64,000 bases of DNA from Nectonema munidae. Taxonomy: Eukaryota; Nematomorpha; Nectonematoida; Nectonematidae. Positions 1-12,070 of the stretch are shown here, in pieces. Position 1 is the first letter of the stretch; each line of letters begins with the position of its first letter. Under the pieces are notes generated by a model that did no database searches, was not told where the DNA came from, and saw nothing but the letters and a program-made list of their open reading frames with translations. The position numbers and the translations under genes are program-made. The DNA lies in NCBI GenBank assembly GCA_030549495.1, contig JAUIRK010000745.1, positions 62,001 to 126,000 of the forward strand, written 5' to 3'.

Positions 1-741
1 TTTTCTACTTTACCATGGTTATTCTTGGAGATGTTACGTGGCGAGGTCTCCAGTTCTCTTCCACGCCGTAATTGTAAGCTACGAGCTCAGCCTTTGTCTA
101 ATTTGAGTAACTGCGAGGCAGCAGTAACTACGCTTATTTGAAGGCGGCCTTACTCGCCTTGTCACGACATCGTCGTGGAGAGGGAGCAATTGAACTTGTA
201 GAAAGGAGTCATCACCCAATCTACTACTCCGTCTCGTTGTGTCGTCGCTGTTTGTTCGGTTAGATTTTGAAGGTTGCATGTCTGGTTTGAAAAATGAAGA
301 TCTATTTATCGTCGCATCAAAACAAACTCTTCTAAATTTAAAGCTGCCTAACAAATAAGATTTGGTAACTGTGTTATTAACTTACTTTGTTTTAGATTTA
401 AATGCATTCTTGGTTAATAAGTTAATGAATAAGGAACGATTTAATTTTTTCTAACCTTCTTTTACTCTGTATTTGCACTTAAAGAAAGCACTTGAGACCA
501 ATCTTGAAATTTATTTATTTTTACCAAAAAATCTAAAGATGTTTTACATCTAAAGCATGGGCAATAGACTCTCGAATATTTTGTTTCTGGATGCATCAAA
601 TCCCCACAAGATGCTGGCATGCATTTGTGTCTGTTATCGAAAGCTTTGTTTTCAAATGAAAGTGTGTATCCCTATATACTCAAAAACATATATGGACTGC
701 TTATAGAGACTAGAAAGACAGGCCATTTGATTCTTTTAAAA
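1..741. other. left edge, no recognised gene
   Basis: The first 360 bases are less AT-rich than their surroundings and carry a 91-codon minus-strand reading frame (79-354) that I do not recognise; it has no domain-like motif and could be a chance frame or the edge of an exon. The rest, 360-741, is AT-rich and shows no coding signal. Confidence 0.4.
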
Positions 742-2740
742 CAGGGGTTCGCAACCTTTTTGTTGCTGTGTACCACTCATGGACATATCCTGTAGCCCTA
801 ACTATAGATAAAATAGCTATTATCCACCTAACTGTGGTGAATAGTTTTTGACCATAAAAGAACTACACTAAAAGGTTAACAGACGCAATAACATACAAAT
901 AGAATACAAGCAGACGATTCGCAATTAAAAAAAATATACAAAGAGTAACTTAATTTATTTGCACATGTAACCCCAAAGCATAAACAGCAAAATATTAAAC
1001 TTATCGACCAGTAAGCACTCGTAAATGAATGCGATGGCTGGGGTTGCTTTTCTTCGACTAGTTTTGCAAGCCGCGCAGATATTTTGCTCACTGGACATCA
1101 GAAATTGTATTCTGGGTTTATCTGTCGATTTCTTGTCTTCGATTTGATTGTAAGAAAGGTAGAAAACGCTTATCCTTGGAAAAATGAAAAGCTGGGGAAT
1201 TGCATTTCGCTAGTGCCGGATACGAGGAACTTTGATTTAACCACAAGTCGGCCAATTTCTGATTTTTAAACTTCTGCTGTGCACCTTCTTCGCCCTGCAA
1301 ATCTATGAGTTCTTCTTGTTCACCAGTCCCCACTGGGAGATCGATCACCAGGGCTAACAGTGAATGGATTCCGAATGTAAGTGCATGCTTGCGCATCACC
1401 ACCATTGAAGTACGGTTTGCTTTCAACCTTCAACAGAAGGAGGTGTTCGATTATCTCTTGACCAAATTCAATACTAGGCTACCCTACAAGTGACGCCACA
1501 TTCTCAAACATTCCAAAATATCTGTTCTCAATATTTTTTATTCACAAATCGAGCTTTCGAGTAAATGCAGTCAATTTGATTGAGAAATCATTGATGTTGC
1601 CCTCAGGCTCCTGGAGAGAACAAATGAAGTGATTCGTGCATTCAAAATGATCTGACGGGTAGACAAGGTAAAGAATGAAGTTTTATATTCAAGGATCTTC
1701 TGAAATTCGTGATCTTTTGTTTGAAAAAACTGAAGCAGCTCCTTTCTCCGTATGAAACAGCAATGCCGTGTATTCTGATCCGATATCCTCACAGATGACC
1801 TTGAAGAGACAGCTATTTAAGGCAGACGTCTTAATGTAGTTTACCATCTTAACAACTGGGTTCAGGCTTGTCTTCACATAGGGAGGTGGAACTTTAGCAG
1901 CGATAGCAAATCGGTGTATGAAACATTGAACAGAAGTGACAGATGGAGACACTGTTTCACCCGAGTTTAGAACTCAGATTTTCTTCCAAGCATAGCAGGA
2001 GGGCCTCAGTTGTGCGACCTACTAGCTTGGTCCATTGGAGAGTTGTCAACAAGCTCAAAGACGTTGTCTCTTTTGTTGTACGTAATGACTTCTTCATTGA
2101 TATTAGTAGACATTTCTGTAATACGACGCTGTATCCTATTATTTGACGCCGAAACACTCTTCAATTTTGACACTGTTTCATCGCCGATGATATTCTTCAT
2201 CAGCACTTTTGCTGCAGGCATGATGAGTTCCTCAGCTATATGTTTAGTCGTTGCTTTTTGCATTTTCTCCTACTTGCTTAAAAGATTGGGATAGCGGTCT
2301 TTCTTGTCTGGATGATTAGTTTGGAGATGGCGTTGCAGAAGACTTGGGTTCATTGATGCATTTGATCTTCAATTCAATAAAATCGAAATTAATATAACGA
2401 TCGCTATACTGTAATACCTGTAATAATCTGAAATAAAACCAAATGTTATTTTTTAATAATTTACATAATAATCGATAAAAATAAACAACCACGAATACGG
2501 CAAGTTAATTAATCACAGTACCGTACCTACTCAGTCAACAGAATGCGTGTGTATGCTACGTTATACGCATTTGCACATATTCACATGTATTACAGTTGAG
2601 AAGCAAAATAAAATGAACTTCAGACAAATTCACATCAACACATTTCTCTGTGTGAGAATTTCTGAGAAAACAAATACTTTTTGAATTTTTGGCGTACCAC
2701 GATTGGTCAGCGCACCACAGGTTGGGAAACCCTTCCACTG
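742..2740 (-). mobile_element. hAT transposon (ZBED5/FAM200-like), degenerate
   Basis: Both ends are typical hAT termini: the left begins CAGGGGTTCGCAACC and the right, read inward, begins CAGTGGAAGGGTTTCCCAAC. Between them lies a decayed minus-strand hAT transposase. The 8 bases outside the left end (TTTTAAAA) and outside the right end (GTGCAACG) do not match, so either the flanks have decayed or the two ends belong to different copies. About 2.0 kb, no intact reading frame: an old autonomous-derived copy. Confidence 0.75.
1118..2263 (-). pseudogene. hAT transposase pseudogene
   Basis: Minus-strand frames in order match the ZBED5/SCAND3/FAM200 type of hAT transposase. Near 2263-2006 is the 'LIMPAAKVLMKNIIG...NNRIQRRI' region preceding the first catalytic aspartate. 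At 1952-1689 is the strongly recognisable 'CFIHRFAIAAK...FKVICEDIGSEYTALLFHTE' block. At 1426-1118 lies 'YPALAKCNSPAF', where the C-terminal dimerisation region begins. Frames shift between these blocks and the conserved 'CE..FS' segment is not intact, so the gene is dead. The family assignment rests on remembered motif similarity, not on a search. Confidence 0.7.
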
Positions 2741-3559
2741 GTGCAACGCTGAATCAAAAGCATGATACATTTAATCGCATCTATCAACCTTGAACTTTTC
2801 TAATATTGTAGCACCTTAAAAATATTTGCAAAATGAAATAATTACGATTTTTCTTCTACATGTTAACAAGCTTAAAATATAAAAATACTTTTTCACGTGG
2901 TTAGAGGTAATTGAAGAAAAGATGAAAAAATATGCTTTTTGATTTAATGAATGTTTACTTTATGCAGAGAAAAAATAGACCACGGATCCTTGAGTTTGTG
3001 CAGAACTTTCCATACAGCGCTTCGCCACTTCTTCCTACACCTCTCTTTCGTTTCTTCTGCGAAATATTAAAGGAAAAAGATGACATTGTGTTGATGTGAG
3101 CGTTAAATCCTCCATTTATTTTAAAAGACCTCATGAATTACATGAAATAGCTAACGAGTTTAGTGAATTCATGAAACATATCAAGTAAAAAAAGAGTTTT
3201 AGAACATACCTGCTTTCAGACTTATTCTAAATTTAGATTAAGCCATCTTAATTTAAAATAATGTTATAAGCAAAATCGGACGATTTATTAATCAAGGAAA
3301 AATAAACTTAAAATTTCTTTAGAAAGAAAAAAAATACGAGATTCACACTAAACATTTTTATTACTTCTTCAAAGCAGAGATAGCGTGCTTGTAATATTTA
3401 GCATGCTCACACATTCTTCTATATAACACAATTTACACATACACCCATCACATAGGCAGTATTGGAACAAATGAAAGATCATTCAAAAAGATCCCTAGCT
3501 ACACACGCCAAATAATCTACCCGCAGATCCTAAAACTACTCCCTCAGTTGAAGATCTTC
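2741..3559. other. no recognisable feature
   Basis: AT-rich sequence with no convincing reading frame, repeat or RNA gene visible on either strand. Confidence 0.4.
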
Positions 3560-3735
3560 GTAATAATAAAAGCTGTCTCTCGTAACAATCTTTGATTTAT
3601 TATAAACACCTTCGTTAATTGTATTCATCGTATTTACCATTTTAATAATTTTCACCGTTGCATCTTGACTTTGTTCACCATGGGTGTTTTGTTGTCCTCG
3701 CGTAATAATTATGTGCACTCGTGTTATAAAATGAA
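3560..3735 (+). mobile_element. BEL/Pao LTR-like fossil fragment
   Basis: This stretch resembles the region just upstream of the BEL/Pao gag at 26560-26790: both have a '(T)CGTAA..ATCTTTGATTT(T)ATTATAAACA' block, then a T-rich run with ATTGTATTCAT(T/C), and both end near 'CGTAATAAT...CTCGTGTTATA'. I read it as a solo LTR or LTR scrap of a related family. It looks old and broken; the boundaries are not sharp. Confidence 0.4.
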
Positions 3736-4179
3736 ATGAAGACTCAGAAGTTCTTCACATAATTTATAATTAAAATCACAATTCTCAAAAGTGTTATAAT
3801 TTCCCACATACTTCAAACAATAAATTCAAACTACTAATTAAATCCCGTCTTATTTGATTTTTAATTTTGGAATAATTGTTATCCGCTTGAATTGGGTGAA
3901 AAAATTTTCTATCTGTGATTGATTTTTCCACCCTAAAGCTTGGATCACATCAAAAATATTTCCAACTTGGATACTGAAAGTTAATAAAAAAATGATGCGT
4001 GAAAAACGGAAAATTTTACTTTTTTGGATAATGCTACATCACATACACCCGATGTAGAGCTTAGCAGCATTTGTTTAATTTTTTCCATCAAACACAACAA
4101 GTTTTCTTCAGCCACTCGATTTAGACATAAGAAGATCATTTAAAACGTGTTATCGAAAAATGCCCATGACAAATTTATT
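3736..4179. other. no recognisable feature
   Basis: AT-rich, no gene seen; the last part may be eroded Tigger sequence continuous with the next entry. Confidence 0.35.
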
Positions 4180-4712
4180 GGCTAAAATTGATAAAAGTTT
4201 GAGCGTTGTTGAATTGACAAAATCTATGACAATTTTTGTTGCTATCAAATGGGTTTGATTTGGCTTGGCAAAATGTAAAAATTGCTACAATTATAAAATG
4301 TTTCAAACACAGCGGTTTTGTTATGCCTACGGTTTCTGACAATATTATATAGATGAGGAAGAAGAAGTTTCTTTAGCAGGAATCGTTCCCTGTATCTGCT
4401 GATGATTACATTGATATCGACAAAATTTTCAAAAATAAAGACCCCTCTGATTTTGAAACAGTTCTAGTCAAAGAGCATATTCAAGAAGTGATTTCTAAGA
4501 GCGAAAGCAATGGAGAAGAAAGCGCAGAACAGCGGATTAGTAAATGGACTCGTACTGACTGATGTCCGTGATTGCTTGAACAAGTAAGCTTGTTTGCATC
4601 AAAAGAAGATGCATCAGTGCTGTCTGAAATTCAAATACTTGGTCATTGCTAAAAAGTGCATTGCTTTAAAAAGAGTTCTATCAAAAATTATTTCTTTACC
4701 AAAAACGAATTG
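4180..4712 (+). pseudogene. Tigger/pogo transposase C-terminal fragment
   Basis: The plus strand spells the region following the DDE domain of Tigger-type (DDE_1, Tc1/mariner superfamily) transposases: 'NVKIATIIKCFKHSGFV' near 4270, then an acidic stretch with 'DYIDIDKIF', 'SDFETVLVKEHI', and a tail resembling 'CLEQ..LFASKEDASVLSEIQ' near 4570-4640. Several stops and frame changes interrupt it. No TIRs were found, and it abuts a hAT fragment, so it is a truncated relic. Confidence 0.6.
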
Positions 4713-4734
4713 AACTTTGATGAACATGAAGTCC

Positions 4735-5110
4735 AACTTATGCGATGTTAACAAGCAAATGAGGCAAAAATAAAATCAACTGAAAACAGTTATACCGAAT
4801 ATTTGGAAGAAATGGAAAAGAAGATGATGTATGTTTCACAAACCAAAAAATTTGGTGCAATTAAACAAACAAGTGTGGAAGCTGAAGGACTCTTTTCTAC
4901 TCCTGGTAAGTTTATTACTAAGTTAAGGAACGGTTTATCCTGCGAGACTATTAATGCTCTTTGTTTTTTAAAAATATATTTTCATAAAGGTAAAAATTTA
5001 TATATAATTTTATAAACTTGAAATTTCACCAAAATTAATCGGTTAATCGATCGGTTTAGAAAACTCAGCCGATCTTTTAACCGGTTTAGTTTATACTCTG
5101 AAAGTAGTCG
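4735..5110 (+). mobile_element. hAT transposon 3' fragment (C-terminal dimerisation domain)
   Basis: The frame at 4803-5015 ends with the hAT dimerisation motif: 'SVEAEGLFST', then 'ITKLRNGLSCETINALCFLK'. It is almost identical to the minus-strand copy at 45246-45600, including the non-coding tail that follows with AATTAATCGGTTAATCG. Relative to that copy it lacks roughly 80 nt inside the coding part. The AACCGGTT-rich bases around 5040-5095 look like the subterminal end of the element. Confidence 0.7.
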
Positions 5111-5570
5111 CAACATCACCAATAAAGTGTCCAATTTTAATTTTTTTTTATAATTGTTATAATTCTAAAACGTAATTCAGAAAACTTAGTTGCATACAAA
5201 ATGATCAACATGCACGAAAAAGACAATGTTCAGGAATCGGAAGTGAGGGCTTGAAAGGGCCATGTCGAAGTAGTAGCAAAAAGCCAAAAAAGGGTAGTAC
5301 CTGCGTTTGAACCAAAAATAAATAATCAAAGAAAAAGCATGCACTATAAACTTTAACGTTTGCAAGTGGTGAAGGAGGCAATGCTGATGGTGCAAGTGTA
5401 GAACTATTTCAGACTAAATCGCCATCTCCTTCTGGCGAGGCGTGGTAGAACAGCTACAATATGCATGAAATTGGTGTAAGCCTCAACGCTTAGCTGAGTA
5501 TATTGATGAGTTTAGCTTAAAATCATTTTGAATTAGCACTAGAAAGACTGAATTTTTCACTACCTAAAAT
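5111..5570. other. no recognisable feature
   Basis: Unassigned sequence between a hAT fragment and the next piggyBac terminus; reading frames here are short and motif-free. Confidence 0.35.
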
Positions 5571-7676
5571 GACTGGAGTGCTCATTTTGGACCGCTCTCT
5601 TATTTCAGTCAAGATAATTTCATAGGATAAAAAAATGTAACAAAAGGAAATTTTATTCAAAAATTAATATTCTTTCGTATAAAATATGAAACTATATTCA
5701 TTTCATACAGTTTTTACACAAAATATTTGTCATTTTTTGCACTGTGTTTCCCAGAACAAGTTAGGTTGCACTGAAGACAGTTGTTGGTTGACTTGTTTCT
5801 ACATTTGAAAAAACTGCACTGTTTTCTTTTTGAAGAAGATATGTTAGTTGTTCTTTCTTTATTCTCTTCAGCATTGGTTAATCCTTGTACTAAAACTTGT
5901 AAAAACTTTCTTCTTGTTTCCTTGGTTACTTCCTTGTATAAAACCCATACGTTTATGGCTAACAAGTTAAAAAAACTGCAAAAGGCCATCTTCTACAACC
6001 ACTTTTGCAGATGAAATATCTAGCCATGTGGTCCATTACATCTACTACATACTTTGCATTGTGGTAAAATTCAATAGTTTCTGGAAGTTTTTTGATATGA
6101 TTCTTTTTTATCGTAACATTTTTATGCAAAGAACTTAAAACATACACATTTTTGTTTTTTACCTTTATAAACAGTGAGACTGCATCCAGACTTTGAAAAG
6201 AAAGTTTGGCTATTCTAAGTTTGGAACTTCTCTTCTGTTCTTTCTAATAGTTCCGACTATTGTGGTACTTTTGTTAAAAAAACTTTCAGCCAAATCCAAA
6301 GAAGTGAAAAAATTGTCTATAGTTACATTGTATCCATATTGAAATAGGGAGACACCAGTTCAAGACAAACATGTGAAAGTACCGAAACTTCACGATTTCT
6401 TGTATCGTCTTTTCCAAGATATGGAAAAGAATTACACAAGTACTTCGTTGTATTATCAGCGAGAAACCAAAATTTTATACCGAATTTATCAGGTTTAGCC
6501 ATTTATTGTCGAAAAGAACATCTTGTTTTACATGGAAATAATTGCTCATCAATTGTCAAATTTTCAAATGGTAAGAAACTTGCTTGAGAATTTGCTATAA
6601 AACGCACCCGAATTTCACGAATGGGGAGAAAACGATCATTAGACGCATTTTGTCTTCTGGTAAGGAAGTCATCAAATATTAAGTGTTTCATGATACTTTT
6701 ATATTTATCACGACTCATTGGGTTTGGAAATAAAGAGGGACCCCATTTTTGTTCCATAAATCATTCAGTAGAATTTAGTTTTTAGCTACCAAAAAGTCTC
6801 TTGCGTATTGCAGCCCAATGAAAGATAGTATATCTTGTAAAATAAATCAAAAGTATTGTCTTGTATTTTGCCATGTAAGATGGTATATTTCTGTACAAGC
6901 TTGAGCATAAATTTATCAAAAAGTAAAGTGAAGGCTGTAATTGGTGAATTTTTTTCAATATGTCGTCTTGTATAAAAAGTTGGCCCAGAATGACAGCGAA
7001 AAATATTTTCTTTGGGTGTTTTCTTTATAAAATGTTCTTGATTTTGCTGGAGCCATTCTACTATTGATTTTGTAAATATAGGATCTTGACTAACACTTGT
7101 TTCTTTTTGTGTGTTATTATCGGAACTTGTATCTGAGTCAAAAGGAAACAAATCTTGGTTGTTTTCATAAGTAAATTGTGTGTCATCAGAATTAGACGCG
7201 CAGCTAGAAGAAGTGTCCATGATAAAGTGAATGAAAAGAGGAAGAAAGAAATGTTGAATTGAGTCAATTATACTTTCTAAATTCAACTCTTACGCAACTC
7301 AAATATTTCCAATAATTCATCAAATTTATGACACAATTTTTATACATACACTACTTCCTGTGTCTCTTCACACGACACATGCGCATACGCATGTACATAA
7401 ATATATTTCTACATAGATATCATAATTAGTAACATGAAATATTTTAACTATATTTTAATGCATTTTGGTGTAGAACTGACATTGCCCACTTTTGACCACT
7501 TCAGACATTATAGGTATACTTATTTTGTTTTATTTTTTATTCTATTTAAATTTTATCCTGAATAAAAATTTATCAAGTTTTCTACACATTCTTAAAATTT
7601 CAAGTCAATATGTGTCCAAACAATTGTTTTAATTTTCAATAAAAAATAAAAAGCGGTCAAAAATGACAGCTCCGTC
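5571..7676 (-). mobile_element. piggyBac-like element with recognisable TIRs
   Basis: An imperfect inverted repeat frames the element: left ACTGGAGTGCTCATTTTGGA(CCGC) at about 5573 and right, read inward, ACGGAGCTGTCATTTTTGAC(CGC) ending at about 7653. Between them is a minus-strand piggyBac transposase. I could not identify clean TTAA duplications directly outside these repeats, so the outer limits are approximate. Confidence 0.6.
5714..7286 (-). pseudogene. piggyBac transposase pseudogene
   Basis: The likely start is the internal Met at 7218 (MDTSSSCASNSDD), giving the acidic N-terminus usual for piggyBac. Then come 'IVEWLQQNQ', 'FTLLFDKFMLKLV', 'MSRDKYKSIMKHLIFDDF' and 'LTIDEQLFPCKTRC' (first catalytic Asp region, about 6580-6503), and a Cys-rich C-terminus 'QCSFFKCRNKSTNNCLQC' near 5780 typical of the piggyBac zinc finger. 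At least two frame changes separate these blocks; an aged copy of DDE_Tnp_1_7 type. Confidence 0.75.
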
Positions 7677-7699
7677 TTTCTACTGTTGCAAAGGGCACT

Positions 7700-8080
7700 T
7701 TTGAAAAAGAGATCGTCATATCGAAGTCTCCAAGATGTTTAAGAATATGAACATAAGGCTGATTTACTATGCCAAGCAGAAAACCTGGATGACTACAACA
7801 CTTTTTACGAACTGGGTTGAATCTTTCAATAAACTGATGCGGACAGAAGCGACATGTTTCATTGATGTTAGGTAACTCTCCATTTCATCCTCGCTCAGAA
7901 CTATGTAATGCTAAACCCCTCTTTTCGCCTCCTAATACTACAACATTTTGCAGCCACTTAACCAGGGCATCGTCAAAACTTTCAAAAGTTACTGCAAACG
8001 TAGAATGATGGGTCACTGTGCGACGATGGGATTACACTTGTAAAGAAGTTGGCGCAAAGTAGTATATATCATATATTTCC
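7700..8080 (+). pseudogene. Tigger/pogo transposase DDE-domain fragment
   Basis: The plus strand reads 'MFKNMNIRLIYYAKQKTWMT' then 'TLFTNWVESFNKLMR', and further on 'LFSPPNTTTFCSHLTRA', matching the Tigger blocks 'PRCFKN...Y..NK.AWMT..IF..W' and 'FLPPNTTS..QPLDQG'. The second and third catalytic regions are decayed. No termini are visible. Confidence 0.65.
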
Positions 8081-8907
8081 ATTTGTTGGCCATCTCATCT
8101 CACGCCTCCTTATATATAACAGCTACTTTCGAAGCATCCTTATGAAAACAGTTTGTTTATGGTTGTTTTTATGATCAAAATGCATCAGCCCTTTCAAGAT
8201 ATTGTCTCGAAAACACATAAACACGTTTAAATTTTTTTAGAATGCTGCTTATCTAGAATAAAAAGTCAAAAAGGAATACTGTGTTGATAAAAAGATTCTG
8301 TTACATGCAGTCAACGCGAAAGTTTTGAGGTATGCAAGACGTATAACAGGTGTCATACAAATTCTATTCTTCCTAGACCACAATTGCAAATTTTTTATCT
8401 TTGGCGCATATACACAATTCATGACACATAAAAAATCTGGTAAACATAAATAACAGATATAAGCCAAGATAGCACAAAACGAAAACTAATCTCTACTAGC
8501 AAATTTTAAATACTCCTTATCAAAAATTGAATTGGAAATATCTCACTCGAAAAAACATAAAAATTATATACCCCATCTATAGTTACACAGTTTGATATTG
8601 ATGACAATTTTCAAGAAATTTGTTTTGAATGCATCTTACTGCTACCAATCTAACAGGGTTGTCGCTTTCTTTCTTTGAATGAAATCGTATGAAAGTGCAA
8701 AAGACAAGCGAATGAAGCCAGCAAATGCTCGATTGAATGTAGAAACGAAGTTGGATATAACCTGTAATTTTAATCTTTCTCTGTTTAAAATTTTTAAAAC
8801 ACAAATGGTGTGTTTTCACGATAAACTTGCCAGCTACTACATGAGAACGCATACCTAAACGTATTCTCTGATGCGATTTCTGCCTTCATCATTCGCTTTC
8901 GATTGCG
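8081..8907. other. no recognisable feature
   Basis: AT-rich sequence with only short motif-free frames on either strand. Confidence 0.35.
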
Positions 8908-10480
8908 GTGATTTTTCTTCTCGTGTCTACAACCTCTTCCAATCGTGAGTCCTCAGAAGAAAGTTCTGTGACTACATCACAAACTTCATCTTACAGCTCT
9001 GAGAGTGACTTTAATACGACTGATCAAGCCCTGCTTGCTCTCGACGAAACTGAATATTCTTGGGAGTCGGTTTTGAAAAATACAGGAATAGCAGAAAGAA
9101 AGGCCTCATGGACCGAAAGGACGGGCTAGAAAGACAAAAGATGTCATCCTAACTCTATTCAAACTTTTTTTCGATACAAATGTCACAACTTACATGTATT
9201 CGATGACTCTAGCTAAAATGGAATCAAACTTGGAGAAATAATTTATCCCCATTTTCGTGTAAATGGATGAGGGTTGTACTGTTCATCTAAAAATCGTGTG
9301 CTATGATTCGAGGATTGTGCGCTTCGTTTTCAAAATACGCACCTTGTATAGCATTTACGCTTTTTTCATTAAAAGCAGTGACTTTGAATTTTCTATCCTC
9401 ATGAACGCCGAGATGCAGATCCTTTTAGAAAATTTCTAGGAATGTGGGCTTTATTATTTCTAATATTTAAAAAATTGTTCGAGAAGATCTCCAAAATATA
9501 TTGAATCACAAGAGATGATAAAAAAGGACACTTATGAAAAAACGATACCATTGGACAGAGGGAAACCTTTTGTGCCCGTTGGCGAATGTGTGTCTTTGCG
9601 TGACTTTCATGCTTACTTATCAGACAAAAAGAAGAGAGAGAGACCCTATGGTCAAAAGAAGCGCGATCCACCACTTCTATGATATTTTTCAAGATCCTGG
9701 ACTCCACATTCAGCGCTTACAATAGATGAGCAACTAGTAACTTTTAGAGGAAGTTGTCCAATTAAAATTTATGATCCTAAGAAAGCCTGCCATTATGAAG
9801 TCAAGTTTTAGCAATTGAACGATGTTAAATACTTTTACTGCATGAAGCCTGAAGTTTGATGTGGGTGCTCTCCTTATACTTTTCTGCCTTGAATGCGTGT
9901 AAACGTTTGATAAAAAATAGTAACATTGCAAAGGGCTGTGGAGTATACATATAATTTTTAGCAGCCATGAACTTGTCAATTTCAAAATTGTGTATATTTT
10001 ATCATCTCAACATAAAACTGCAGGAGATAGTAATATTTATTCTAAAACCGAGAGCTTATTATTATTATCTTATAATAAATACAAAGGAGGAGTGGATGTT
10101 GCTAATAAAAGGCTCACAACCTACAGGTCTTACAAACTTAATAGAAAGTGGACACACGCACTTTTTTCAAATTATTTAGACACGAGTGTATTGAACACCT
10201 GGATAATTGCCAAATTCAATTCACCTGTCCACTTTCTTTCAACCAAAGAAAGTGGAAGAAAAGTTTTATCCAGAGGCTATCACACATTTTGGCATCGGAA
10301 TCAATGAGAACAAGATCAATGATCTCGGAAGTACCTTTAGCTATCAGAAATTTATTCTCCTTTTATGGTTTCTGTCAAGACAAACAAGCCGCCACTTCAA
10401 CCTCAAGATCTTTTTAGCAAGATCAAAAGAAAAACAACATCTAAAAAGTGGAAAAGTGTAAAACGTCTGTTTGCTATGTG
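8908..10480 (+). pseudogene. piggyBac transposase pseudogene (second family)
   Basis: Plus-strand order matches piggyBac: a Ser/Glu-rich N-terminus (8908-9129), a decayed middle, 'TIDEQLVTFRGSCPIKIYDP' followed by 'KKACHYEVKF' at about 9724-9810 (the T(V/I)DEQL catalytic-Asp block), and 'SYNKYKGGVDVANKRLTTY' at about 10066-10125 with the downstream 'NRKWTHALFSNYLDTSVLNT' region. Several stops and frame changes are present, and much between the catalytic blocks is missing or scrambled. Differs clearly in sequence from the 5.7-kb copy. Confidence 0.75.
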
Positions 10481-11147
10481 CATATTAAAATATTTCTCTG
10501 ATTTTTTTTCAATACACCTAATTTTAACGCCATCTATACTGTTCTTTCTTCTTCTATTTTAATAATTTGTACTTTTTAATGATATCAAAAAAAATTTCAC
10601 TGTTTATTTATTTATCTATCCTTATTAAAACGTTTACATGCTGAAGCAACTTTGAATTTTTATTTGGTAAACTAAATTATCGCGTAACGAGAGAAAAACA
10701 GGTTGTTATATTCTCTAAAAAAAGAACTATTGACTGTCTTCATATAAAAATTTCTATTTTTGTACATAAAACAGGTAAATAGTAATCAAAAGATTGATTA
10801 AAGTTTTTGCTATTTTCTTGAAATAATTCCAACCCGCCCCTTCCTATTAAAATATCCTGGCTACGCCACTGTATGCAAAAAAGGATTGATATTTGAGTCG
10901 CTGCTCAAAAAAGAGTAAGCGATGTAGTGCGTTTTGGCGTGTAAATAGGAAAGATGCAAACGTACAACACATGGAAAGAGCGTAATTAAAATGGGAGGCA
11001 ACTTCTCCGTCTACCTCTTGAGATATGTAGATGATTGCACTTTCTTATAGTCCGGCCCTCTTTAGAATCAGAATTGCGACCGCACTGACTCCAAGTAAAT
11101 CAATCCTACCCTAGTTTCAAAGTTGTGCGATGATGAAGATATTGCAC
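10481..11147. other. intergenic, one MITE-end relic
   Basis: No gene. At 10859-10871 is GGCTACGCCACTG, the inverted form of the AGTG..GTAGC terminus seen at 12404 and 12600, so this is probably the eroded end of the same or a related short non-autonomous element. Confidence 0.35.
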
Positions 11148-12009
11148 TTAACCCTTCAATTAACTTCAAAAAAAGAAGATTTAAGTACTTCGGGTCAATA
11201 TGACGGATTGGCGTTTTTATCAATACAGAGTAAAAATCAAGGAAATTTTATTAAAATATATTTCAAGGTTTTAAAAACAGCTATGTACAACCTTTGCACA
11301 AATAAATCACATGTTTTTTCACAAAAAGTTATGGCACTTTGAGCCATAATAGGAATGCTTGTTTTATTACTATTATTATTATTATCATAAAGGGCAATCC
11401 GAGCATGTTTCCTTTTGATTTGCCTTTAGACTGGTAAAACTGAACTTTTCTCTGGTATTGTGTTCACTATTCGAGTAGCGTTTTCACATCTTGGCATAAA
11501 TTTGCGAATTGATATTGAAGGTTTGATGAGATCACCACCCAAAACTCCTATGAGTTTCCGCCTTTTTGTGTTTGAAAATGCTTTACCGCATTGAAGATCA
11601 ACTTCTGACCAAATGATGAAAGCATTAAAAACGGAAAATTCAAAAAAACCACCAGCCACCTCTTTGTTCTTCGTTTACACGTGAAATTAGAAATCATTTG
11701 ATCCATAGTGTCTACAACACTCTTTGTTTTATTATAGTCAAGACTCAAGAACTTTTTAAGAAAAGTTTTTTATCGTTTCTATCAGTGACTTCACCATTTT
11801 TGTGCAAAGTACTCAGTAGAACAACGCTTTTATATTTTTTGGGAACGTATGAGACTAAGGTTGTATTTTCTGTAGAGAAAAACTTTGAAGAAAAAAGATT
11901 CTTTGATTTTTGTTTGATTACAAGTGGTAGCTCTGACTGGGTTTTCCTCATTGTTAGAAGTAAAGTGATTCTTTTTTTCAAAAGTGATTGAGCTCAGGGG
12001 CGCACATCT

Positions 12010-12063
12010 GGGGGGGGGGCGAAAATGACCTTCGCCCCCCCTTCCCCCCCCCCCCCCCCCCCC
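12010..12063. repeat. G-run/C-run fold-back with 20-C homopolymer
   Basis: Ten Gs (12010-12019) followed by CGAAAATGACCTTCG and C-runs, including 20 consecutive Cs (12044-12063), can fold into a GC hairpin immediately inside the hAT terminus. The sequence CCCCCCAATAATTTT occurs both here (12058-12072) and near the right terminus (14777-14791) in the same orientation. Confidence 0.7.
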
Positions 12064-12070
12064 AATAATT

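Noticed and set aside
742-2740. 8-bp target duplication for the first hAT
   Set aside because: The flanking octamers TTTTAAAA and GTGCAACG do not match, so no duplication was claimed.
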